Assembly (NCBI RefSeq): GCF_012273895.1
Contig: NC_052109.1
Location: forward strand, 6,400,432 to 6,464,431
DNA: 64,000 bases
Origin: Zerene cesonia
Lineage: Eukaryota; Arthropoda; Insecta; Lepidoptera; Pieridae
Reading direction: 5' to 3'
Under the pieces are notes generated by a model. The model saw nothing but the letters and a program-made list of their open reading frames with translations. It was not told where the DNA came from and made no database searches. A program made the position numbers and the translations under genes. How positions within the stretch are numbered: position 1 is the first letter of the stretch; each line of letters begins with the position of its first letter. Below, in pieces: positions 25,850 to 37,129 of the stretch.

Positions 25850-26060
25850 GTAACACAATACGCGCGCAGTGAAGGGACATATTGTCCCTGCGGTCAGCCG
25901 CGAGCGGAAGTGCGCGGGCGCATGCGAGTCCTCCGCGCAATGTTGAGGGGGGAAGGGGAGGGAGGGAGGGAAAGCGGGGGGGAACAGGATGCGGTCACGC
26001 ACGTTCGCGACTCGCGAGATTTTATCGCAGCAGTGAAGCGACGGGGGAATAACACGTAAT
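25850..26060. promoter_or_regulatory. GC-rich island with GGGACA inverted repeat
   Basis: Contains GGGACATATTGTCCC, a perfect 6-bp inverted repeat with 3-bp spacer, then GGGCGCATGCGAGTCC and a purine-rich G run. Open in two frames for about 60-70 codons, which GC-rich DNA gives by chance. Confidence 0.25.
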
Positions 26061-27429
26061 GCTAATGGAAACCGCGATTGTTTTAGTGATGGGGCTTTAT
26101 CGGTGTGGGACAGATGAAATATCTACTTATTCCAATGCGGTATGATATTTCAGATATAAGATCATTATTTCAATAATTTTTGTATGAAATTGTAGAAAAA
26201 TAAAAAATTTTTTCATTGCCTATTTTAATTAAATTAATAACAATGTGGTATTTGCTATGTTCTCTGATGACTGTAATAACAAAACATATGTGCGACAGTT
26301 CTATAATTTGTTTATCATGGCCTGATTTACCGGGATACCCAGAACAAAAAGTACAATTTAAACATCAAAAACTGTTTTTTGAAATTGCATTTTCATTTAT
26401 ATATAAAGCGTATTCGTCACAAAATATTATTTTTGTGTTTTTAAATAATTCTATAAATTTTTATTATTTTTTTTTTTTATTAAAATTCTTTATTACTTTA
26501 AGATAGACATAAAAATCACAAGTAATACGCACGTGTCCAAGGTTCTTAAAGTTAAAAGTTAATATACGAATGTGAATTCATTGGATTCCGATCTAAGCAG
26601 AGCCTGTCCTGTAATTCTCTAAATGTATGAAATAGCGTAGTACAATAGCTACTTTAGTTCTTACAGCACCAATGAGATACATTAGGTCATGCAGAGCGTT
26701 TCTCGCTTTAAGATTGAAAAATAACTGAGACAACAATTATTGTGTGTATGTGTTTCTATGTCTAAAATTCAGTTCCACCCTAAAGATAAATAAATATTCT
26801 TATTATTTTATCGATATTATTGTTTCACATCACTATTATGTCAATCGACGCGAGCGCAGTGCGATCACGTCACTGCCTCCCGTGAGACACCCGCTAGCGA
26901 CACACCTGCCGCGAAGAAATTGTTGTAACCGGTAACGCATATATGCTATGTCCATACATTCGATTAACATAATACATACCTACGTGTCGTGTACGTGCAT
27001 ATATAATATAGCATATGGGTGTTCAGACTGTCAGAGAATTCTTTACATAGAGTTTACAGAGTTTCATTACATAGAGTTTCCTCTGTAGCTAAGTCATCCT
27101 TTTGTTTACAGAAAGCTATTTGAAATAAAAACAAAATTTAGAGAAAATTAGTGCTTAAATAAAGAGGTATAAGTTTTCGCAGAAAAGTTCATTATATTTG
27201 AATACGTGTGTAGTTAATGTACGTGTAGAGTTGAAGCATAATAAGAATAAATCCTAATAAAACCATACTATTATTATAAACGCGAATGACGCGATTATAT
27301 ATGTAGATGATACTCTTTCACGTATGAAGTATTGAATGGTTTTGAATGTAACTTTTTGATAATGTATCTTATGCACAATAATACATAATACGACATGAGC
27401 TATATAAATACCTGTTATTGCCCCTTGGT

Positions 27430-27462
27430 TCGTCCGCGGGTGTAACCGCGCGGCGCAGCTAG
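27430..27462 (+). mobile_element. 3' end fragment of Helitron-like element
   Basis: Short remnant with a CCGCGGGTGTAACCGCG hairpin and GCGCAGCTAG end. Nothing of the body of family A is recognisable upstream. Confidence 0.45.
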
Positions 27463-28649
27463 GGCAGTAATATTACAAGGGTGTAAAGTAATCTATTACT
27501 TTATTTATTTATATTGTTTTTACTAAATTATATTATAAAAATATTGTTCACGTTAAAGAATTATTAATTTATTCAGGGATTATTGAATAGAAAATATCTT
27601 ACATACATTTTATATTGTACTTCTTTGTAGGCAAATATAATTTTAAATTATTTATATTCCAAACGTCAATAGAATGAATATTTAAAATAATATTTTTGTG
27701 TAAAATTCTGCATACAAAAACTTATTCCATAAATTTACACGAAACTTCATTTCAGACATAGAAGAAAAAAAGTACGTTAACAGTCGATTATTAAAATCAC
27801 CGATTAATTCATAAATCGAATTACGCCTAACAGCCTAGTGACGTTCAACGCATCACGATAAAACAAATAAGTGGACGAAGTTATCGCGATAAAAGTGTAA
27901 AGTTCGCAGACGCTCAATTTCAGTGGTGACGTGGAACATAAAATATCTCGTAATGATACCACCTGTTGCCACTCCGCCAGGACCGTTTGTTGTGTAACAA
28001 AACATCCGGAATGGGACAGTTAACCGAGTGAACGAGACATTTAAAAGTCTATTTAATAGCGATTTCATTTGGGCTTGCGGCAAAGTTAAACTTTAATGTG
28101 GCGACAAAGGAAGGATTGTTCAGTGCAATTTTGTTAAAGCTTCGCAGAGGTTTGTGTACGTGACACATAAGATTGTTTTAATTCAAATTTATATATTTTA
28201 TATTCTTCTACGTTTGATCTTTCCGCCTTGCTTCTTTATTTACTAAACATTTATCAAATATTCCATCCATTTCTCTGAAGATAAAATTCATGGAACAGAG
28301 TATCGATTTGACAATAACAAATTTTAGGAATCGTAATAGTCTTTTCTTAGATAATTGTTTGTTATGTACATAATAAATAACGCTTTTTTTAAGTTTTGGT
28401 ACGGCATTGTTGTACCAATGAACATTGCAAACGAGTTGCGTGTATAGAAATTAAAGAAATTTTAAAGGATTTTAAACGGGATTTCTTCATTTCGCTGATA
28501 AAATAAATTAAGCCCTTGTATAAATCTGAATTAGTTTAAAACAAAATGTCGGCGATGAGAAAATTACAGATGTATTTTCGAAAATCGAATTTCTTTTAGG
28601 GCACGAAAATTAGTGTTGCACGCACATCAATCGATATTTCGTGATTATC

Positions 28650-28800
28650 GAGAATAATGGCGACGCTGTACGCTCCCACGGCGGACCCCAACCGCGGGCG
28701 TACCGTGTGCAGGGGACTGATTAGATGCTCTCCACAAAAAAAATGTTCGCACACGCTTCGCTAATGTTTGCTAATGCGCTACGTGGATCCTGCCCGATAA
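28650..28800. promoter_or_regulatory. GC-rich island
   Basis: Contains CCACGGCGGACCCCAACCGC, GGGGACTGATTAGATG and GCTAATGTTTGCTAATGCGC (a repeated GCTAATG). Candidate element. Confidence 0.25.
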
Positions 28801-29559
28801 TTATCTGGTGCGGTGAATGTGTTTGTATGTTTTGTTGTGTTTGTGTGCGATTATTTAAAAGGCACCTAGTTAAATAAATAAATTTGTGTCTAAGTATTAA
28901 TGTAACGGTTTTTAGTTTTGTATGTGATACAATATTTATTCTTCGATATAGTTAAATAAAAGCTCACCTATGAAAATTACCATTTATAATTGATTATATA
29001 TTTGTTTATATAGATTATATATATACAACATTACATATACTTTATATTTTTGACGTTAAACAAAGTGTATTAATAAAAATTTTCCTTATGAAATAATATT
29101 CCGTTCACATTGTTATTTTTGAATCAAGTTTTGGTATCTCCAACTGACCACGGAATGTTGGAACCGTCTGAATAATTTACTCGGTTTAGATTAGCCATGC
29201 CGATCGCGGCATTTACATAATAGCCCATTAGCAAGTTTTTGTTGTTCTAGATATTGTTGCTTTTGGATCGAACAATTTAACTTGCTTGAGGCTATTTCTC
29301 GTGCAGTATTATCGAATTTAAATTTATTACATATATTTCTTTAGTGATATATACATATAAACTCCGGGTTTTTACCCGCATTCAAAGCGACCGTCAAGTT
29401 AGCGAGAGCCAAATCCATGATAATCAAAACATGTACAAACATAAAAGCAACAAGATAAGCCAAAGGGGACGTAAGCCGGCTACGTAACTCATCAATAAAG
29501 GTCCAAGCAAAATTCCATCTCGAATATCTTCGGCGGCCCCCGTTTGTACGTAAACACGC

Positions 29560-29850
29560 AAAATCCCTCTAAAGGTACGCCGCGGTCTCTAGACATGTGC
29601 GGGACATAAATTTGGCGAGCGTTACGTAGGTACAGGCCGGCCGCTATGTGCCACAATACATAAGGAGTAGCTATGTACGAAGCAACACGGGCGTCACTTA
29701 TCCGCGCGGAGGATGCGGTGGTCGTCCGATCGCCCCCTAGCAACCCCCTGCGGGCGCCCCCACACCCCCTCGCGATTCATTAAGTCGGGCGCGGCCGACG
29801 CGGCGGACGCGTCGCGGAGTCTCCGTGAATTCAAATTAGAGGCAGCTCGG
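29560..29850. promoter_or_regulatory. GC-rich island
   Basis: Contains GGTACGCCGCGGTC, CCTGCGGGCGCCCCCACACC, GATTCATTAAGTCGGGCGCG and GGCGGACGCGTCGCGGAG, then TCAAATTAGAG. The densest CpG stretch in the left half. Confidence 0.3.
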
Positions 29851-31859
29851 ACGTCGTACACTAGAGATTGCATATCTTCCCTTTGTCGATAAACCCGTTC
29901 CGATAAGTAATTAATGGAAATTGGGAAACGGAATGGATGCTATGTGAAATAAATTTGATTATGTCTTGGATAGTGTTTATCATTGAAGTCAATGATTTTA
30001 TTGTCGCTATTATTTAAATTTCTTTATCGCGACAACATTAACAATGATTATTATTTCCTAGTATCATAATGTGATGTCGCATAGATACTGCTTTACTCCA
30101 TGTGAAAAGACGGAGATTTAAAACACATTTTTTTTGGTTGTTTTATACGATAAAATAGTTTCAACCAAGGACTGATTGAAGAATCAGCCCTACCAGTTGT
30201 AGCTATTACTTATACTACTTACTTATACTTTATTCAAGTTCCATGTATGTTAAAACTACGAATGTGTTTTTCTCCGATATATTGTAATAAAAACTTTTTT
30301 CAGACAACCCCTCTCATAATCTTTCTTTTTCATCTCACCTATTAGTCATACAAAATTCTGTTTTTCTTCATTTACGCAACTCCAAAAGACACGATCAGCA
30401 TTTTATAAACTTCAAAGTGTCACTAGATCTCTCTATCACAACGAACTGTTTCAAAATCACACTTGTCACTTTTACTTTAATTGCCAAAAAAAAAATAAAG
30501 CCAGCACTCATCGACATGTTCCAATTTATATCACATCCCTATTGCCCCTTTGTCTCGGCAGCAAGACAGACGCGCTCGTGGCGGGTGGCGGCGGGGGGAG
30601 CACGTGCCGGACGGAAGTCGCAGGGCTCGAGCGCCACGCTAAATGATTCAAAACTCGCCCGGACCTGCAAGATTTATGCCTCTACCCGATCCCGACTAGA
30701 TTAAAGATGTCGCGCCTTTATTGAAATACGCTAAAATATTCCCGAAGTCACCCCGGCCGACATTCATCCACATTCTATGTGACTGACGGCCTTACTGCTG
30801 ATGCATTTGCACTGTTAACGCTGTTTTAATATTTAAAGGTTTTCCTTTGTACGGATATGTACATAACAAATTCATTACACATATTATGTAGAGATGTATT
30901 TCTGAATGAGTAAAAAGTTTTTATCACCCTGCCATAATGTTTGTATTTTTATGGGATAATGTAGGTAATTACCAAAATCCTGAATTATCAAAAAAACATA
31001 TGTATAAAAACATACTATCTTTATACAACTTAAAAAAAAATTAAACTCATCACTATAAGAAAATAAGTTGACGTCTCAAAACGTGAAGCAAAACTACAAA
31101 AGTTCGTAAAGAAAGTAAAACAGATACGGCATCGCGGCTCACATTAAAAGTTGTCTTCGCTTGACTCTGGGGGTGCGCGGAGTTTGTTCGAGTTAGTTTT
31201 GCAGCCGAGGCCAATATGCAAATGTGAACTTTCCCTCTTTCGCGTTTGAGAACAGTCGGGTGGAGCTGCACTTGGCCGATTTACGACCCTCCGGAGCGTT
31301 CAATTGAAATTCACGAGTGCTGCAATACGTATCTTATACGTATACGTAGATCCTATTTATTTGTCTTTTCTTATCGCATAGTTCGATGTTTACCCAGCCA
31401 TGACAAAGCTCAAATTTTGATTTTTTTATTTTTATATAACGTTAAGTAACGTAAGTTTCTTATTATTAAGACAGAAGCTTTAAATATACATATTATGTCA
31501 GTTCTTTTACACAACAAATATATTCCCTAACTTAGAGTTAGAGAGTGCTTTTATAAGTATCCTTTCAGCATTGAATGTCGATTTTATTATATTTGGATAG
31601 CATAGTAACAGTTAAAATGAAATAGGCGAGAATGTGAAATATTGTATGTTAACTGCCATTTAAAAATCAAAGAGTAAACTGTTCAATTAATTTCCAAATT
31701 ATCGATAATCTTATTTAAGCGCCAATCAATCCCTAGCAAAGGTTATTTTATCAGTGAAGACCGCATGCTTAGCCATGTATAGGCTAAGACGTTCGCCTTC
31801 AATCATCTATTGGACACAAAGTATCTGCACTCCAGATAATACCGGTGCTATCACTAGAG

Positions 31860-32310
31860 TAATTAACGTGATTGCGGCCGCCTCACAGAAACAAGGTTCC
31901 AGGCCTTCAGCTAAGATTCATTGTGCAATAGGCTCTCGAATAGCCTCTGCTAAATGCGGGGCTGGGTATCAAAGCAATCTGGATGGGTGGTCCGAGGCGC
32001 AATTCTGGCTCCTTGCGCATATTGCATGCACGTACCGATGAAGTTTGCTTTGTAGGCGGTAATCTGCGGGGGTGTATCGGGTGGTGGGTGGCGGGTTATG
32101 TACACACGAGCCTGAGGCGTCGAGGTAGGCAAATGGCCGGCGAGGCGGGCGCGTAGGCCGAGATCTCGAGGTATCGATCCGCGGCTGGCGATGCCCGCGG
32201 CCGCTCGTCGCCACGGACACGGCTCACCGGGAGGGTGGCGCCGCGTGACAAAAACAGTCCTTTGTTTGACGCGACGTTGAACCCCGCCGAGCCACCGAAC
32301 AAAAAGTATA
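31860..32310. promoter_or_regulatory. GC-rich island
   Basis: Contains GTGATTGCGGCCGC, GGCGGGCGCGTAGGCCGAG, GAGGTATCGATCCGCGG and GACACGGCTCACCGGGAGGG. It is open for 126 codons on the minus strand, but overlapping frames are open too and none looks like a protein. Confidence 0.25.
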
Positions 32311-33189
32311 AGCCCATAGGCAACTAGCAACTACGCTGACCTAGTAGTGGTGCTTTCTTGCTGCACGATAATATTACACGTGAATTACATTAAACAATGA
32401 TAATGCTTCAATAAATCAGTTGCTGCTCTTGTTTCTATTAGAAAATGTTTCAAAGTCATAACGCATTGCATAATGTAATTCTGGGGGGTGAAATGTGAAA
32501 AGTCGATATCGATAAGAGAACAAAAAATGCAGTTACATCACTACTTCGCGACGCGACCGCGCGGCGTCCGACGGGTGGTGCAAATCAGTCGCGCGGACTG
32601 CCGTTCTTCGAGGGCATTTGTGTTGCGAACGTTTACTTGGCATTTTTAATTGTCGATGAAATAAAAAGTACGAACATTTTCCAGTTTTTTTGTTTTCAGC
32701 ATACGATTGTTACATGGGTTGAATAATGAAGAACTCTTACGATGGAAAACTATCGATGGTTATACATAAGTATTAGGAACGTATAAAATGATGAGCGTTT
32801 ATTTAAATGCAATATTTTTGGAGTGGAATAAACAAGTAATAAAAAAATACGGATTTTCAGAAAACAGATTATATAACTTGCTTGGTATTTTGCACAAAAC
32901 CTCATATGTATGATGAAACAAGAATTGCATTTTATGACGAAATACGGTGCGAAAATATTAATTACTGTTGTTTATTACTGTTAAAAATAAAGAACCCATG
33001 TAATTACACTGTCTTGCTCATTTTTATTAGGAATATTATCTTCTAAAAATACTTGTGATACTTATCTTGAATCCACACACATTTAGACTTGCAACATTCG
33101 TAATTCTTAATTTCACATTTTTTAAATTAATCAAACACCGTTACTAATAAAAAATTAAATCAAACATCGATAGTCGATAGAATATGTCG

Positions 33190-34020
33190 CATCGCATTCA
33201 ATTAGAGAACGCAGCAGTCAGCGATCTCGCATGAGTGGCATCTGTGCCAGCACCACCCTCGACCGGTCGATACTTATTACCGAGTCTCGAGTATCGATAA
33301 CGATATGCGCCGCATCTCTAGCACTCCGCCTTGTTTCGACACCGATAATGTAACGCTTCTTAAATATTACTATAGATATGTCATATTTAGCTCGCTCCCA
33401 CACGCCTTAATTAAAAAAAAACAACAATACAACCGATTGTTTTTTTTTTATATTTATGACTAAAACTCTATGTAGGGATTTACAACTTATTGATTATAAA
33501 TTATTAATATAAAATTGCAAAATTTACAAATGCAATACAAAAATATGCATTTCTTTATTGGTACTTCGTTATTATATTTCTTTCAAATTTTCCTGTTTCC
33601 TAAAGGTACTTTTCTTATTGTAAAAACTCATGAGAAAGTTATATATAATCATACACATGAAACGTAAAAATTAAATGCAAAATCACAAATCCCGTTTCAA
33701 CTGAAGACCCAATTAAAGAACACGCACGTGTCTACAGCTCCGCGCTCACGGCGATATATCCCCACCGACGTTTATCGACAATGTCGATATAAATCGTCCC
33801 ATCTCTACAGCTCCGGGCTCCTTGCTCGAAATACCAATAACGCTTGGTCAAGCGCAACTCAAAGCGTGGAACGTACGGTCTAATTTGCGCTCGCTGTGTA
33901 TTCTAAGCTCGCAAAGGAATATTATAGCGGGTGTAGGTACGCTACACGCCCGCCAAGATCCCGCTCACTGTACACATGGTACCGTTGCCGTTGACGCTTA
34001 CGTGTGAGAATGGCGTTCGA
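33190..34020. promoter_or_regulatory. Pair of islands rich in TCGAT/TATCGATA
   Basis: Two GC-rich patches (about 33190-33350 and 33720-34020) contain CGACCGGTCGATAC, GAGTATCGATAACG, TTTATCGACAATGTCGATAT and CCCATCTCTA. The TATCGATA word matches the DREF/BEAF-type element known from flies. Candidate promoter or insulator-like DNA; no exon seen. Confidence 0.28.
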
Positions 34021-34053
34021 AAATTCGAAATTCGAAATTCGAAATTCGAAATT
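34016..34053 (+). repeat. Minisatellite of 7-bp unit
   Basis: About five units of ATTCGAA at the right edge of a GC-rich island. Each junction contains the palindrome TTCGAA. Confidence 0.85.
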
Positions 34054-34972
34054 TTCTTGGCGCGTAATTTCGAGAATAACGTTAGAGCACAATGCATTCC
34101 ATTATTATTAATGGTTCGTTAAGAATCTTATATAATTTGTTTGCGTGTTATGAAATTATTGCTAAAAATAGTAAATGTATCAATTAGTATTTAATTCAGG
34201 GTAAGTAAGGAACTCTACTAAGAAACGAATTATGAATTAATTTTAAATACCGAAACATGCCACTGTGAACTGTAAATCATAGAAATGAAATAAATATTTC
34301 AGAGATATTCGAAACTTACAAAACAATATAAAACAATAAAATCTACGTTATACATTTATGTATGATCGATTATATTATGTGACATGTAGTTACTGAAGTA
34401 TATTAAGTATTAGTAAGACGATATAGAAATCGGTCAAATAAATATCGTTCTTCGTCGTAGCTTAATTATTCAGTATATTTAAGTTCTTGTAAATACCATT
34501 TGAAAAAATAACGAAGACGGATGATACATTTTTGTGTGAATGTTTATGTAAAATTAATAAAACAAGGAAATGAACGTTTCTACAACACTATGATGTGCTT
34601 TATGCTAATTTAGTAACCATTATGTCTAAAAAAAAGTCTGAGTGAAAGTTGCCTATAAAATAATAGTATTAATAAATGAATAAAATCTTTTTTTGCCAAA
34701 ACAATGCACCTTACATAACTATGTACATTGCCTCTTAAACTAGAAAAACTCTGTATCTTAAGAGCCAACGCTCCTCCTTATAAATAAATAAATCCATATT
34801 TAATGTGCAAGCGAAAACAACTATTTATGATTAATTACAAAAACAAAAATAAATTAAGTGCTACAGTGGATTATTACGTAAAAATAAAAAAATTTAAATT
34901 GAATCATTGAAATGAAAAATTGAACACCAAGTGATCATTGTCGCGGGTCTAAACTAGTTTAATAAGTGCGAA

Positions 34973-35097
34973 AGTGAAGTCCCATGACCCCTAATGGGGT
35001 ATGGGACAGATGATATAAACCTGTTTTAAAAAACGATTTTAATTATGGACCAGTATGTGATCAGTCTTATGTGTCCTGCCAGACTGAGAGAACAAAA
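34973..35097 (-). mobile_element. Headless copy of the tRNA-derived SINE
   Basis: Matches the body of the SINE at 46396-46596 (GTGAAGTCCC, GGGGTATGGGACAGATGATA, TGTGTCCTGCCAGACTGAGA) and lacks the tRNA-like head, as expected for 5' truncation during retroposition. Confidence 0.65.
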
Positions 35098-37129
35098 TAT
35101 ACGTTACTAGCTTATGCCTGCGGCTTCGCGCGCGTTAAATTCGGATTACATTAATAGAATTTGCTGGGTTGATAAAATGAATGGGATAACTTATATTTGA
35201 ATGATTCATAATATGCTTAAAACCCCTTAATCTTTTACCCTTCTAAGACCCTTTAATTTTAAAAGTTCCATAATCACCCCGTGAAACATGTACGTTGTAT
35301 AAAATATGAGCTGATTCAGGTGCTGCTAAACAACGATTTAAACGAATTTCTCGTACAATCCTTAAATATCACAGACGACCTCGCGGCACATAACCACTTC
35401 AAATTGAAATAAAACAATAACACCGCTAATAAAAGAATCTCCGAAAAGAAAACTGTGAGCGAAAGTGCTTAAAGTTTCAGTGAAAAGTGAAAGTTGGTAA
35501 AAGTTCCGCGGGCCGACTTTGTTTTCACAACTTTTGATTCAATTTATGGGACGGGGGTGTGGGGTGGCCACCCCGCAGGTTATTATGTTATGCTGTACGA
35601 TTATTTCGACCTAGGCACATTTAAACGTTTGTTGTTATGTTTAAATGGGTTTGTGTTTATTTAACATTTATAATAATATTGCTTTAGTCTATGACAGAAA
35701 AATAAACTCGAGATACAAAGATGTGTTTAGTACTGTCTCATAAAAATCAGTTTATCACTTGTTAGTTGTTACCAACCAAATTATCACTATATATTTTTAA
35801 TGTTCATTCATTTTTTTATTGATACTTACAATTTAATAACATTACAAAAATATGTTTAATTTAACAATTAGCCAGTAAAGGATTCAATATATTTTACAAG
35901 AGAATTGATACCTAGTTAGGGCAAATTTGAAAATCTTAAAACGCTTTCAACAAAGAATGCAAATTATAAAAAATTTACCACAATATGATCCGGGTAACCA
36001 ACAATAAACTTAATAAGCTTGACACCCACGGAGATGATGGAATTTCGTCAGAACAAACAGATCTTTTAAGTTAATAGAAAGCTTCTAAAACACAAACTAG
36101 GCGATTAAAAAAAAAAAAACAAATGCGAGTATAGCCATTGTATGTAAAACGAAACAAAATGAATAATATTTATTATAAATGGATAATATAAGAATAAATA
36201 ATTATTAATTAATTTATGTTTTCTGGTTTAAATTTTAATGCAATATCTCAAACTTGACTTATTACAATTTTTAGAATAATAACGAAGTTTTGGTACGTTT
36301 TTTTTCAATAAGAAGTCGTTAAGCCTTATTTTATCGAGTTTTACTTATTCATTCTCAATTTTAAGTTCATATACATATTATTAATATTAATAATAATAGA
36401 CCCAAGAAATAGTGCATGCACTATTACAATCCAATAAATATAAATATAATTTATTTTCATTTAAAAAATAGCAAAAATAAGCCATCCTGAAGCATAAGCC
36501 TAATTTATATTTCTCCAACCTAATATTACGAGTAAATACCTCTCAAGTATAATTTCCAGATGTTTCATTCCAGACTTGAGTTACGGGTTATGCCATCATT
36601 AACACCTTTCACCATCTCACGTTCAAAATTTATTAATAAGTTACATTTTGAAAACAGCGCCATCTATAACGCTATCGAGAACTACATACTGAAGCTGTAG
36701 AGTGTAGGCAGCGTAGTGAATCCATTGCAACTTTAAATGTTCCTTGTAATGCGTTCGGAGGGCGTGTTATACAAAAATATTTCGCGATTTGTGTAAATGT
36801 GTACCTAAACGAGGATTGATAAAAGTTCTACGTAGTTATTTATTTATTCATTTAAGTCCTTGAGAGTCGTTTCACATACAATCAGTTCAGAAATCTTTAA
36901 AAAAATTGTTATTCTATATCCGCAAATACTAAATCGATAATATAGTTTTTAAGTTTATTCGTTAAATGCAAAATACAAATCTTTCCTTTTTATGATATTA
37001 GTTTAAAAGATTTGAATGTTTACTGACTACCGAGTAGGAGGACATTTTTTATGTCAGGTCAATCCAGTCGGAGTAAGCAGCGGTTACACGCATGAAATAC
37101 AAATAAATCTATTGATGAATTGGTTACAG
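35098..37129. other. AT-rich DNA upstream of first visible DRC7 exon
   Basis: Contains decayed Helitron-like ends at about 35105-35200 (ACTAGCTTATGCCTGCGGC) and 36900-37005 (CTTTCCTTTTTATGATATTA), and a GCGCCATCT word at 36657. The missing N-terminal DRC7 exons were looked for here and not found. Confidence 0.5.

Larger units (their letters stand above)
24561..34972. other. Gene-free stretch with GC-rich islands
   Basis: About 10 kb with no exon I can recognise. It contains islands near 25.9, 26.9, 28.7, 29.7, 30.6, 32.1, 32.6, 33.3 and 33.9 kb, a Helitron remnant at 27430, and otherwise AT-rich DNA. Confidence 0.5.

Noticed and set aside
31950..32330. 126-codon ORF on the minus strand, with two other open frames overlapping it
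   Set aside because: It lies in a CpG-rich island where stop codons are rare in all frames. The composition is arginine/proline-rich with no domain, and no splice or promoter context supports it.
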